Shown piece after piece: positions 33,866 through 45,736 of a stretch of DNA of 64,000 nt (positions are counted from its first letter, which is position 1; every line of letters begins with the position of its first letter). Origin of the DNA: Pochonia chlamydosporia 170 (lineage: Eukaryota; Ascomycota; Sordariomycetes; Hypocreales; Clavicipitaceae); NCBI RefSeq assembly GCF_001653235.2, contig NW_019154057.1, positions 1 to 64,000 of the forward strand, given 5' to 3'. The position numbers and the translations under genes were made by a program. The notes under the pieces are model-generated. The model was given only the letters and a program-made list of their open reading frames with translations, was not told where the DNA came from and made no database searches.

Positions 33866-36800
33866 CTATGCAGAAACATGGTCTATCTTATAGGGATTCC
33901 GTGTAAGAACCTGCCGTTTCCTTAGCTCTTGGTCCCTCAGCTTCATCTTCATACCCTCTGGGGGAGACTCATAAAACAGGTGACTGCGATCAAATGGGGC
34001 ATCCAGCATTAGGCCCTGGAGCGTTTTCACACGAGAGACAGCTACGTAGCTGAGGCCAGTCTGAAAGTCCCGGCAGGAGAGGTCTGTAACGATCACATCT
34101 TCAGTGATGCTTTGCGACTTGTGCACGGTAATAGCGTAGCATACAATCAGGGGAAACTGGGTGCGAGTGCAGAGAGTGGTTCCAATGAGGAAGTCCCTGT
34201 CTACTGGAAGAATCGGGACAATCTTTCTGCCATCAGGGGTGGTCAGGAACACCGGTCCGCTATACTTGTCAAACTCCATCATGATAACACAGAGAGGGTC
34301 TTGGACGAGGTCAGCTCCAGGCACCCAGCCAATGTCGTACACCGTGCCACGAGCGCCGTTGCAGAGACCAACTTCTTGCCAGAGGTTGCACGTCAGCATC
34401 AGACGGGCGCCAATGCATATGGGGATTTGCTTCGCCAGGTTGCCTGCCTTGTCGTCAGCGGCCGCAGCCGCGCCAAACCCGACATTCTTAGCCTTGACCT
34501 GAATGACTGGCCGGCTCAGGCGATCAAGGTGGTAGTGGTTATATTCGTTCACCCTATCTTTAGTGGCATATACTCGTAAGGCTTTGGCGAACCTGGCGAC
34601 CTCTTGATCATCTAGCTCTGCCTGTACCCGGCTGGAAAGGAGCTTCCAGGACTCCGCCGATAGTTGGAGCAGCCGCAATTCCCCGAGAGCTGTGCGAAAC
34701 GCCTTCTGATCGTCGCCTCGTTGCCGTTGGACAACCTTCAAGAAGACCGATTTATCAAAGCGTCTATACGCGTTCCTGCCTTTGATCTCTACTCCCTGTA
34801 CCTCTTTGTCGTAATAGAGCGGCTTCTGTAGCACGGGGGGTAGTTGAAAGAAGTCGCCAACCAGAAGGATGATGAGACCACCAAAGAACTCATCATTCCT
34901 ACTCGGGAACGCCTCGCGCAGACGGTCATCGACCCAGGATAGCTGTCGCAGTCCCAGCATGCTCTTCTCATCGATGATTAGATACTTGATGTCCTTGAGC
35001 TTTTTCTGGAGCTGGGCCTTATCAATGGCTGAGAGGGGCTTGAAGTCCTTATTGATTGGGAGGTGTAACAGGGAATGCAGGGTAGTGCCCGATATCTGAT
35101 TTCCCGCGACGCCAGTGGCCGCGGCACGCCAAACAGGTGTCCCTCTCCCGCCAGCCGCAGCTTGGAGGTGCGCGGAGAGCAGATTAATGAGGTATGACTT
35201 GCCAGTACCACCTCCACCATCTACATGGAGCAACAACTGAGAAGGCTCCTGATTCAGAAAGTGGTCCATCACCGTATCATACACCAGGCGCTGGTCTCGA
35301 TTTAGGGAATCGCGAGCTTCCAAGGGCTGATGATCCACATCAAGGTCAAGGGGGTTTCCCGCTTTGTGTTGCTTCCAGTAGTCGCCGTTGAGAATACCAT
35401 CATCGGTATACCGTCCAGCGTGAGGGGTCCAATCATAATTGATGTCGATGTCTCGGCGGCCGAGCATGTCGATATCCTCTTCCTCCAGCGGCCGGTCAGG
35501 CAGCATGCGGGCGAGTTCATGCCAGTCCTCCTCCACGGTGGGTTCTTCATGGATCTCAAGCTCAAATTCATCGTCCTCTGCCCTCAATTCATTTGTATCT
35601 GGCTCCCCATAATGGTCGTCCGCATGGATGCCATGGTGCTCTCTGCAAAACTTGTACGCAGCCGCGAAGGAATCGAACCGCAGCCCGCCCACAATGAGCA
35701 ACTCTTGTGGAGAGCGATGGGGATGCACCATCATTAATTTAACACGGCAGAAGTCATTAAACTGGGGAGATGCCTCCATGGACCTGTATCGAGGGAAGTA
35801 AGACAGGACTCTCTTCTTCGCGTTGGCAGCGAGTCTCCTCCACGTCTTGAGATTGTACGATTGCAGATACTCGAGGTAGGTTACATCCTCATGTTGGTCA
35901 CTTCTCTCCAGATATTTCCTGTAGCTGCCGACGGTCTCGTTGACATCTTCATCGACGCGATACGAACGTGCGTGTTGCTCCAACGGACGGCAGTCCACGG
36001 AGACCACCATCCGCGTGCCTTCCTGCAGAGGAATGTTAAGCAGCAGATGGGAAATCTCCTGCGCCGAGTAATCCCTCTCGGCAATCAGCTTATTCATTAG
36101 GCGGGAGGAGAAGGATAATAGGGGTTGAAGGTGTGCCGTGTGCGGCAAAACTTGGTCTGCGAGCTTACAGTAAGGTTCGGTCTTCTTCTCAGATTTGCTG
36201 CAATACTTGGCAGCGTAGGTAATGACCGCCTGTAAGCTGGTGCAAGGAGATATGTCAATATTGGCAAGCCAGCCTAGTATAATGGCGGGATTGAAGTGAT
36301 TCATGAGATTGTCATTCCGCGCCGCCTCGAAGACGTAGTACGACTTGCCTTCCTTCCTGATCACGGCGGCCAGCTCCCGCAAAGCACGAGGAAAGTCAAA
36401 ACGACACTCCCGCTCTGGATTGGCCGCATTGGCCGCCTCAATATCTGCAGCAGCTCCTTCCATGTCCCTGGCCAAATCACCCGTTCTCGTCCTCACACGC
36501 AGGCAGTACGTGGTATTGCACCTGTGGCGCTGGCAGCGGTTGACGATTTGTGAGAGACGCAGGAATGTCAGTTCTGTACTCAGTGGATCTACGCTCAGGG
36601 GGTTGCCCTCACCCTGGGGCATAGTCCTACTCGGCTCAGGATTAATTGCAGTGATGTGCAATCCCCACCCGCGTGCAAAAACATCACGAGCGGCTTCATC
36701 CGCCATGTCGACTCTTGGGCAATTCTCCATCCAGTACAGGCCATGGTTGTGCGGACTGCCACGCCCTTGCCATTCATACCGATCCCAGTAATCCGTAATG

Positions 36801-39509
36801 TTGAACTTCTTTCTTAACACGATATCTCGGAAAAAGCAGTACCGGCGGTAGAAATGGAAAGCAGCAATGTGAGGATTCTGACGCAAAAGTTGGCGCGAGA
36901 GACCCATCCTCTCGGACTCGGACGCAGCAAGCCATTCATCATATCGGGGCATGTGCTGGTAGAGGCTCCGCCAGTGTAGATCTGCCGGGCTGAATGTGAT
37001 GAATGCACCAGGACATCCAAGGTTGTAGGCATAGGCCTCGAGGTCCTGCCTCTTCCTGTTCCAGAAGGGGCGCGTGCCGCGAATAGATACCGCATGTCTT
37101 GTGATTGAGTTGATTAGCACCTGCGCCTCGGGATCCTTGCTGTGCTCCAGTGCCTGAATAAGCTGCTCCCGTGTGAGCGGTTCATGACTACCATCGTATT
37201 GTTTCACGAAAAATTTGGACCGTGCACGGGCCTGTGACCGCATCAGAGTATTGAAGGCGACGAAACGGAAGGTCGGGTGGCGTGCAAAACGCCCGTCATG
37301 CCACCGCATCGCGTGCTCAATGTAGTCCTTGTAATCAATGGAGCGTAGTCGAGGCTCAACAAAGTCGGCTCTCCCGTCGGGGAAAAGGCACGGAAACGCC
37401 AAGGAGAGTAGAGCGTGAGAGCGATTGAACTCATTAATGGGCGTGCGCCGTATATTCGGAAGCAGCAACTGGTGCTGCGCCTGTGACTCGAAGGTTGTGG
37501 CAAGTGCTGGACCATTTTCTGATTCTCCGGCGAGAACGCACCGCAGGGCATCAATCTCCGTGTCCTTGGCTAAGAGGTCCGGCACAGCAGCCTCGTCCAC
37601 CAAGTCTGGTTCTGCCTCTGGATCCCCCTCGGGTCCAACGTCGGCAGCATCCACTTGGCTCTGTGGGATAGCATCCAGGACATTGCCATCTTGAGGCAGT
37701 TGATTCAGCCGCTCTTCGTCGACGACGATACATCGGTAGCCGGGGTGGTGTCTCCGGAGGTAGTTAAGCCATATGGCCACTGGCTGGCGGCGTACACGGA
37801 ACTGGCGGGTGAACTGGCGGCTAAGATTTGCATGGGACGACGTATTGGCAGGACGGAGCAATACAGTGTTCAACTCTTGCGGTAGGAGCGGGAGTTGGTT
37901 GTACACCAACCCAACCTCGCGGAGAAAGTGAACAACATGTCCCCGATATTTGTACTGCTGGCCCCGCACAAGCATAATATTCACGTGAACATGAACGCGG
38001 GCTATTAATGACTCTTCAGTAGGTGTAAGCTGAGGCAATTGCGTCGGAAGAGAGCCAAAATCCAACTGGTTGTCCACAGAGAAGAAATACGGCTCTTCGG
38101 GGCCGCGTTTATCATCCTTTCGACAGCAACGCGCACAAATGCCATCCGAATCGATATTCATCTGGAACCAGCGCTCTTGACACCGACCGCAAAGTTGCAT
38201 TTGATCATTGTCAAGCTTTGTCCAGAACTCACGGAGGATTGCTTTATCACGACAAGTCAAGGCGCAAGCGTCCAGGTCACCATTCCATACCGGATCTTGT
38301 GCGTGAAATACCGCCGATTCTTCAGGTGGAATCATCACTGGACTCCGGTACCGTCGTGGCGGCCTCGACGCTCTAGTTTGCCTTCGAGACTGTCTTGGCC
38401 GCCCTCCTGCACCAGGCGCAGGACCACGGCGACCACGCTTCGGCTGTGTGGAATGCTGCCGCCGCAAGCGATGGCGAGCAGGGCTTTCGTCTATGGAATC
38501 ATCATCGCCGTTGCAGTCTTCGTCCCCTGGATCGGAATTACATTCCACCCCTAATTGCTCGAGGTACCTCCGTGGTCGAGCAGGCGAAAGGAGTAAGTTG
38601 AAAAAGTCCTCGGCGTCAAGATCAGATTCGCAGAACTGTCCCCTGTCACCCGCTTCCTTGGTTATTCCATCCACATCTAGAAGCTCGTCTGACTGTAGTC
38701 GATCTTGACTCCCATCTATGTTTCGTGGTCAGCCTGAACAGACTACTGAGGCCACAGCACCTGGATACCTTCTCTCGGCTCACCAGGAGCTTCAAAACCA
38801 CCGATTTGAGATATCGAGGGAGTCAGTGACACAGACTCCCCTGCACGGCGCCGCGAACGACGGTCGCGCCGGATAGCGGCTAGTTTGGTCCTTGCCCTGG
38901 CCGTCGAAGCATCATCTTGCGAGTCCTTCCCGCCCTTGTGGAATCCAGCAGCGAGGTAAGAGTAACCCACACGAATTGTGCTGCTTCGGACAGCAGAGGC
39001 ATCAGAGTGTGAGGCGATTGACTGGGCCGTTGGCTGCACTGGTGGTGAGGGAGCTAGAGCCCGGAAGAGCCGCGAGCTCGGTTGGGTTGGTGGAATTGGA
39101 GTCCCCAGCACTATCCGGGGCTGGCTCTGCTGAGTATTTGACTCTCCGAATAACTTCCTGGCTGTAGGAGTTTGCTGCAACCTCTGTGGAGATGTGGGCT
39201 GGGTTCCGGTCCTCTCCTTGTTGGGCGATAAGCCAGCTTCTCCGTCAGTTCTCTTCAGACTGAGACTCTCACTACGGATGGCGAGGTTCCTCAATGTTTG
39301 GATCGCGCCTCTGGATCTGGAGTGCTTCAATTACTTAGCATTGAACCCGCTGCATAGTGGAACCTGAAACTAACATGAAAATTGTTCTTATTACGGCAAT
39401 CGAGACAGTTTTTCGTGCTTCCGGCAGACTTCCTTTTGCTGACGAAATCATCTGCTGGTCTCGCCTCGCCACAACGGGCGCAGACAATGGAAATCATGTC
39501 CATGTCCAT
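33866..39509 (-). CDS. Helitron Rep-helicase (rolling-circle transposase), three exons
   Basis: Joining 39509-39375, 39324-38769 and 38715-33866 gives 1846 residues with no stop. Intron 1 is 50 nt (GTTAGT, acceptor GAAG); intron 2 is 53 nt (GTATCC, CTGAC branch, ATAG acceptor). Both keep frame. Exon 1 codes a zinc ribbon (CARCGEARPADDF...CLDCRN). The Rep nuclease has its HUH motif as GSPHNHG (about residue 886) and paired tyrosines in TYAAKYCSK (about residues 1065 and 1069) that nick and hold the DNA 5' end. The C-terminal Pif1-type helicase has Walker A GGGGTGKS (about 1397), Walker B LIIDEKSM, VGDFFQLPPV, a motif VI region YVAVSRVKTLQG and TVHKSQS. All key residues are present, so the enzyme may be active. 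Confidence 0.92.
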
Positions 39510-39860
39510 GATAGAGCTCCCGGGAAATAGGTTTAGGACCCATTACCCAATCTAACGAAGAGAAGACGCATAGAAGCGCTGAAATGGAGAAACTGGTGAT
39601 GATCAGCTCAATGTGATGATATAAACAGAGGATGGCCTTTTGGGTAAACAAACGGGCAACAGGCTGCCAGCGGCAGCAGGCAAATGTCGACAGCTGGCCA
39701 AGCGCCACGGCCCACCTTGTTGGTGCCACCATCCAATTGCCGATGGATTTGCGACTGCCAATACAAAATTCAGGCCAATCAGAATCCGAGAAACTTATTG
39801 CATCAAACCCTCATTACCGGGAGAAACTTATGGATTAATGTAGAGTCAGCCTTCGGCTGA

Positions 39861-39996
39861 ACTAGAAAACTTCCCGTTCGTCCGAAGCAAATAATTGCTT
39901 TTTCCGGCTATTCTCAGTTCTCATAGCCGACGCCATGACAGCCAGCATTTACACCAAGTTTGCTTGTTCTATCAACAGAGGCAGTTTTATCCGACA
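39861..39996 (-). mobile_element. Truncated LTR (copy G) of the Copia family
   Basis: Only the part from ACTAGAAAACTTCCCG to TTTTATCCGACA remains. The missing part would begin exactly where the Helitron 5' end starts. Confidence 0.85.
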
Positions 39997-40014
39997 AATA
40001 TACTCTGGGAGTAT

Positions 40015-40105
40015 TCGGGTCCTGGAGGAACAAGAATCAACTCATTACATTGAAGAGACAGTAGAATTGTCTCCGTGATACTGTAGTGCCATCATATTTC
40101 TGACA
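40015..40105 (+). mobile_element. Fragment of the TGTTAG-type LTR family
   Basis: The last ~90 bases (GAACAAGAATCAACTC to CATATTTCTGACA) resemble the 3' end of the solo LTR at 45287-45496, including the shared CGTGA(T/C)ACTGTAGTGCC. Confidence 0.6.
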
Positions 40106-40502
40106 CCATCACTAAAAGCCATGGTGCCCACCGCCTGCTAAAGCTATCGCTGCCTTCGTTTGGATACAATTTATCAGCATCGACCGTCCAAAATCTAGGA
40201 AAAGCAGGCGATCCAAATACCGTCACTTCTAGAAAGATCTTATAGCGACCTTTGTTAAGAGGCCGAAACAGCCTGCCCGGCAGCAACAAGAGAGAGCATC
40301 AAGCTCAGTATTTCTCAAACAGGAAATATATATTTGTAAGCATGTACTTGTACGTACTATCGAGCTGTACGTACGGTACTTAGGCCAAAATACAGGACGT
40401 ACGTACGTACGTGTACTATAGAGTCGCATCACTACTCATTGGCACTAGCATCATGGCTGGTGGAGCAATGCCCTCTTTATCAGTGTTCAGTGATAGCCGC
40501 TC
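40106..40502. other. Intergenic with ACGT-rich simple repeat
   Basis: No gene. ACGTACGTACGTACGTG and related GTACGTAC runs lie around 40354-40413. Confidence 0.5.
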
Positions 40503-41904
40503 CTACCGATAATCACAGTCAGCTTCTGCCCCTTGCTCATAGCAAATGTCTATGAGGTCTTCCCAGCTCTCTCTTGTTGGACTTCCTAATTGAACCGGGC
40601 TTTGGGGATCCTCATGAAAAGTACTGTTAAATCGCATGATTTCCAAGCCGCCAAGTGTCTCCGATCCTCCACTTGTTGGCCTCTCAGATTCAGCCAACGA
40701 TGGCAACATTGGAACGGGCTCAACGGATTGAGTACTCTGGAGCGAGGAGTCACTGCTGGCAAGACTAAGCCATGATCGTCTTGGAAGGGTGTGATGTTCT
40801 TCCTCCTCCGCAACGTCTGGCAACGTTTCGTACGATACTGGAGTTGAAATCGCCAGTGGCCATGTTGAATCTCGAGCACCAAACATAACACCGCAGTATT
40901 GTTTTTCGTCAGGCGAAGAATGTTCTTGCTGAATAGATGAGTTCTGCCCATGTGGGCTAGTATCATCGACGATGTGACCAGATGCTTCGGGACTGAAATT
41001 GGGGGGTTGGCAGAATTCGTTGTTTATCTGAGCCCTGTTAACTGCTGCGATGTTAATGGCATGTGTGCTGTCTTGGCAGCAGGATTGCTTGCTGGAAACC
41101 CGAGGAGGTGGTGAATTCTTTCGAAGTTTTTCTAGTGGTAGAATGTGCCTAAGAAGCTGACGATGTTCTGACGCGGGGGCAGTATGATGAGACACTAGAA
41201 GCGGACGAGAGCTAGGTCCTGAGGTTGGTGCTTCGCACAGATCGCCCATCGAGTCTGATGACAATTTACGGGGAAGAGGATACCGGATTGCTTCGAATGC
41301 GCCAGTCGAAGCTTCGTTCAATGTCTCTGCGCCATTCACAGGATCCCCGCCGTTGCATACATTATTCCGTTGTGTGTGAGTGACGTAGTGGAAGTTAAAT
41401 AAGCCTAAATCTTGCCGTCGTCTCTGGGCAGATTCATAGCGAGATTGTTTTCTCCTGGAAAATATGGATGGAATGATTCCCTTTCCTCCAGCAGCGTTTT
41501 TAGCAGGCATATCTCCCGTATATGCTTGGCTAACAGAAGAACTCTGAGCACTACTTTCGTGTTTTGGTTTGCCTCGGTGATGGAAGAAGCCCTTTCCAAA
41601 ACATTGTATGCTCTCAGAACCATTTCGAGGTGAGGCGCTGTTATCATTAGATTTAATTGACGTGGTTCGGACAAGGGACAGGTCATCTAGTGCCAACTCC
41701 CGACTTGTACGGTTAGACGTGTTGACGAAGACAAGGATAAAGCCAAAGAGGCGTCTTACGGTCATGGTGCATTTCTAAATTGGACGCCCGCTTCATGTGC
41801 TTCTTGAGCTGCCGCAACTCCTCAGGAGAAAGAGAACTATCGACAGAATGTGCAAAGGCCTCCACAATATTCGCACTCGACAAGACAATTAACCCGAATT
41901 CCAT
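40503..41904 (-). CDS. Protein with fungal STAND-type N-terminal segment, function unknown
   Basis: Joining 41904-41760 and 41686-40503 gives 442 residues. The intron is 73 nt with GTAAGA, branch CTAAC and acceptor CACTAG, and keeps frame. A nearer acceptor (ACAAG) would lead at once to a stop. The first ~48 residues (MEFGLIVLSSANIVEAFAHS and following) resemble the start of the Fungal N-terminal / HeLo-like domain of NLR-type proteins. The domain is cut short, and the rest is Ser/Pro-rich low-complexity sequence with no NACHT, NB-ARC or repeat domain. The end (SPTRESWEDLIDICYEQGAEADCDYR) is acidic. It may be a regulator or a truncated relative of heterokaryon-incompatibility proteins. That is inference. 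Confidence 0.65.
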
Positions 41905-41955
41905 GGTGACGTCTTTGGGAGATGACCACGCGCCATGGGCGGGCAGGGTAATATT

Positions 41956-42150
41956 TGTAACGGGCGTGGCCCGTGTCTATTCAACAAAAGGGTGCCTCCA
42001 TATTGTCTATCTAAAACTAAGGAGAAAGGAAAGATCAGAGCTCGAGGCGAGCCTCGAGCTCGTGGTCAAGTAGTCGTTGAGACTAAGCGAAATAACCTAA
42101 TTACAGACCTGGCTCTGCCAGGTCTCAGATACCGGGCGTAGCCCGTGACA
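41956..42150. mobile_element. Solo LTR, second family, target duplication ATATT
   Basis: 195 bp from TGTAACGGGCGTGGCC to CGTAGCCCGTGACA, with identical flanks ATATT (41951-41955 and 42151-42155). It holds the palindrome GAGCTCGAGGCGAGCCTCGAGCTC, shown here only by its arms CTCGAGGC/GCCTCGAG. No coding copy of this family is in the window. Confidence 0.88.
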
Positions 42151-42155
42151 ATATT

Positions 42156-42893
42156 TAGCTCCCGATAGCCAAACACTTGTTTCTAGTCAATGAGTTGAAA
42201 TCTAGCGACAAACGGTGAGCTGGCAGAGCTGGTGTTTTTTGTTTCTTTGAATCCGAGCTAGTCGGCTACCGCCAGTCTAATCCACTACTACTATCCTTAA
42301 AGGAAGTTTTGCCAATCCTCCCTAAGTTTATGTTAAGCCAAACACCAAGCGCCAGCGATGTTCATGGCCGGGCTGATCCCACTTTCGACCTTGCCCGATT
42401 CTGTTCCAGCTCCTGACGCAACTCCAATATTTGTCGGCTTCAGCTCTCAATTGGTGAGAGGACAAGGCCTTGCGCCGAAGGTAAGCTTTCAACGGCTGTG
42501 ACGCGTACGCGGGCACCCCGAAGGTGTAGCAAGTGCCACGCAGTTGGCCATGTCAAGTCCTCGAAGGTCTGCCCTTGGCGACGATCAAAACCACTCACTG
42601 AATTAGACTTGGACGATCTGTAGAGAAGCACCACTGTAGCTGAAGGGATGGACGAATTATCCACAGACGAGAGGCAAGAGGAACGATGTATAATAGTCAT
42701 ACCGTAACGTAGCTGCAAAAATATGGCCTCTGTATTTGTTACTTCTTTCTTGACGATGTCGTACAGTACGTTCATGGATTCTGTGTTGAACATCACAGCG
42801 GAACACACATGATCCATAGATGGAAGCAGCGTATTTCTTCTATAAAATAGAGATATGACCAACGTATGCGGAAGTGATAGGCTGGAACCTCTA
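42156..42893. other. Intergenic, no gene supported
   Basis: The minus-strand frame at 42928-42440 is open but unrecognised, and its first part lies in the pogo element's inverted repeat. Confidence 0.4.
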
Positions 42894-42993
42894 CTCGTGC
42901 CACGCCCCACTTTACTTGGAACTCGCAAGCTCGCACCACCTAAAGGTGGTGCTGGACACCCATATAATCAGGACACCCAAATAACCACTTTTG
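42894..42993 (+). repeat. Left inverted repeat of the pogo element
   Basis: About 100 bp, nearly identical to the complement of 45044-45142. Confidence 0.88.
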
Positions 42994-43016
42994 GAACCTT
43001 TCTTACTAGAATCGCT

Positions 43017-44600
43017 TCAACAGCCGCCTACCAACTTAGAATCGACTACTTCTACTCTTCCCAGTCTTTCAGAAGCCCTCCATTTACGGGCCACTTTTGC
43101 TGCTTCTTCAATTACACGTTTGCGGGTGATGAGCGCCCGCAACTCTGCGGCCTCGACCATCCTCCTCGCCTTAGCCAGTTGGTCTTCCTCCCTCTGTCTC
43201 ACCATCTCACGACCCTGGGCTACTGTTAACACCCCTCCTGACTGTAATGGACTATTCTTCAAGGCATTACGTTGTTGTGCGAGATGCTCAGCCATTTTGG
43301 TGCTCCCCAAGTCCCTCTTGGTTTGTATTAGCTCCGTAGCCAATGATAGCGATCCTCTGATGAAGCGACTCATTTCGTAACGAAGATTAGGGTCAAGATC
43401 TTCATCTTCCCTGATTACTCTACTGACCCTATCAGCGACCTTGTTCATTTGACGAAGTGTTACCGGAGTCCCAAATGGCGAGGACTGTAATACAGTGGAA
43501 GGCGGAGAAGGAGTGCTTTCGGGTTGCCGAGCGGCTAAGATTTCGAGGACTGCCTGTGGATTGAAGGGATGGATCCCAGTTTTCTTAAATGCCGAGCGTA
43601 TTGTACTCCCCTTAAACACTTGATCTCGCACATTGCCTATACAAGAAAGGAACTCAAGCTTGCCAATATGGACAAGTCCATCTCGAACCAAAATATCCAG
43701 AGCTTTTGCATGGTAGTGCTTCAGTGGCTGAAAGACTACAACATCAAGAGGTTGGAGGATATGCGTAAGGTTTGGGGGCATACCAAAGGGGATGATATCG
43801 TGATCAGCACAGTACTGGATAAACCGCTTGGTGTGGTGCGAACCGTGACCATCCACAATAAGAAGACGCTTCCTTCCCAGGGAGCTCTTCGCCGACCACT
43901 TATTGAAGTGCTCAAGCCACTCAAGACTTATCTCATCGTTTGAATAGCCACTAGGAGTTGGCCTGATGGCAGCGTTGTCATCCAAACCAGGCACCCCATA
44001 CCACTTGGCCATGTGCATCTGCCCCGAAAGGATGAGAAACGCAGGGAGCACACGCCCTCCTGCAGAGATACTCTCGATCGCAGTGGCAGACTCTCTGTTC
44101 TCGGGCAACCCGAAATAATGAGCCCTCTTCCTTCTAGTGTCAATGAATTGGTCCTTTCCAATCCCAATGCGGAATCCAGTCTCATCCATATTCCAGACAG
44201 GGGGGATCCCCTCTTCGATCAGGATAGTAGAGAGCTGTTGGAAATAAGTATGACTCTTTCTAGATCCTCAGAAGCCTGGCCATCTGAATTCATCTTCTTC
44301 TGGAGCCTTTTACTATACTTGTGGCGTTTCAGAAAGCGTGCAGTCCACTTTCCTCCAACAGTCAGAGATTCTCCTGGTCCAGACCGCTCTTTCAATATTG
44401 TATTTGCCGCGTCAGTAACAAACTCAGTACGCACTGCAAGATTGATACGATCAAGGCGATCAATATAGCGGCATAATGCCTTCTCTTCGGGGACAGTAAG
44501 CTTTGCGTGAGTGGGTGGGCGATCGGAGAGCGCGGTGCGACCCTCGAGGCGGTAACGCAGTCGTCCGCGGGGAACGCCAAACTCTCGCGCAACTGTGGCA
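43017..44600 (-). pseudogene. pogo/Fot1 DDE transposase, frameshifted
   Basis: The N-terminal DNA-binding part (KIATVAREFGVPRGRLRYRL, then HAKLTVPEEKALCRYIDRLD) is preceded by an in-frame TGA. The frame breaks near 44255. The catalytic part then runs in the next frame from FQQLSTILIEEG to the stop at 43017. It holds the first Asp in WNMDETGFR, the second in IVDGHGSHHT and the PPNLTHILQPLDVVVFQPLK segment with the third. The C-terminus is a long basic coiled coil, as in Fot1 relatives. The core is otherwise intact (390 residues from MDETG). Confidence 0.88.
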
Positions 44601-45043
44601 ATTTTGGCATGGGGAAATTGTCAGACAGTTACGGGCACACATCACGTGAACGGAGCATGAAGTGGAAGCAGTTGGACTAGAGACAGGAAGCGTTTTGGCA
44701 AAGGCGTCTTCGATGAATTGGATGAGAATTATCTTGGAATTATCTGAAGAACAAATGAAAGTAAGGAATGAATGCGGCTATTTATCTTGTGAGCAGCTTC
44801 GCCGCTTCGGCGAGGCTGTAACAAGTAACCATGTCTGATACAATCTCAAGACCAGGAGTCGTTGATGATACAATGCCGCGTCGCGGTATTGTAAGAAGCA
44901 ACGACTTACACCATATTGAAGTCGTGATAGCTGACAGAAATTCCCCAATGTACTGTAGGGCTTCCTGAATCCTTCCTTCCATTTTAGTAGGTCATAAGAT
45001 CAAAGGTGGCCGCAAAAGCACGTAGTTTCCCATGATGGTGCAA

Positions 45044-45142
45044 AAAAGTGGTTATTTGGGTGTCCTGGCTATATGGGTGTCCAGCACCACCTTTAGGTGG
45101 TGCGAGCTTGCGAGTTCCAAGTAAAGTGGGGCGTGGCACGAG
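45044..45142 (-). repeat. Right inverted repeat of the pogo element
   Basis: Complement of the left repeat with few mismatches. Confidence 0.88.
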
Positions 45143-45286
45143 TACCCCAGCCAACTGTCGTGATGTTTCAGCGCCCAATTACGTTTCACGCTGGTGTGTA
45201 TTTAACAAATTGAGTCTCCTAAAAAAAATCGATCCATAACGCGGCTGAGGCTATGGCTTGGAAGCCCCAGCCAAATTGCGGCCAAT

Positions 45287-45496
45287 TGTTAGATTCTCAG
45301 CCCACCACAAAATCATACGTAGAAGAAATATGAAAGGCTGGCCAGCCACCTGAACTCAGGTGGTTGGGGGAGTGAAGATAAAAAAGGATCTTAACTCTTA
45401 GCTAGTCAAAAAAGACAGAACAAGAACAGTCAACTTAATTTACATTTGAATATAGACCTCTTTCCGTGACACTGTAGTGCCTCCGTATTTCTAACA
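45287..45496. mobile_element. Solo LTR, third family, target duplication CCAAT
   Basis: 210 bp from TGTTAGATTCTCAGCCC to GTATTTCTAACA. CCAAT flanks both ends (45282-45286 and 45497-45501). The element's own ends are inverted (TGTTAG/CTAACA). Confidence 0.9.
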
Positions 45497-45736
45497 CCAA
45501 TCTACACATGGGGTTGCGCGGGGTATACTCAACTAGGACTCGCTGTACCTCATCGCATCGGGGCATTCTCGGCACCTGCGATTTTACTATTCTTGCAGAG
45601 TTTCAGGGGTTCTGTTCCTAGAGTGAGTTTCCGCCCTAGCCTCCACGTAGCAGCAGTTTCAATGGAGCAAATATATGACGTCCGGGTTACATTGGCGTTC
45701 TTCCTGGAAGGCAGTGTGCGGGGATCAGGTGGCCCC

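Larger units (their letters stand above)
33717..39860 (-). mobile_element. Helitron (Helitron2-like), apparently complete
   Basis: 6.1 kb. On the minus strand the 5' end is a perfect 15-bp palindrome TCAGCCGAAGGCTGA (39860-39846). The same palindrome recurs at 33767-33753, shortly before a terminal hairpin with stem CCCTTTGCAC/GTGCAAGGG (33747-33717). A 5' repeat that reappears inside the 3' end before a hairpin is the layout described for Helitron2/Helentron elements. A full-length Rep-helicase gene lies between. The exact 3' base is uncertain by several bases. Confidence 0.72.
42894..45142 (-). mobile_element. pogo/Fot1-type DNA transposon, transposase broken
   Basis: 2.25 kb with long inverted repeats (42894-42993 and about 45044-45142) starting CTCGTGCCACGCCCCAC. 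TA flanks on both sides are the pogo/Tc1 target. Each repeat contains the perfect palindrome CACCACCTAAAGGTGGTG. Confidence 0.88.

Noticed and set aside
34112..38708. Many plus-strand frames up to 171 codons across the Helitron gene
   Set aside because: Antisense and shifted-frame shadows of the GC-rich Rep-helicase gene.
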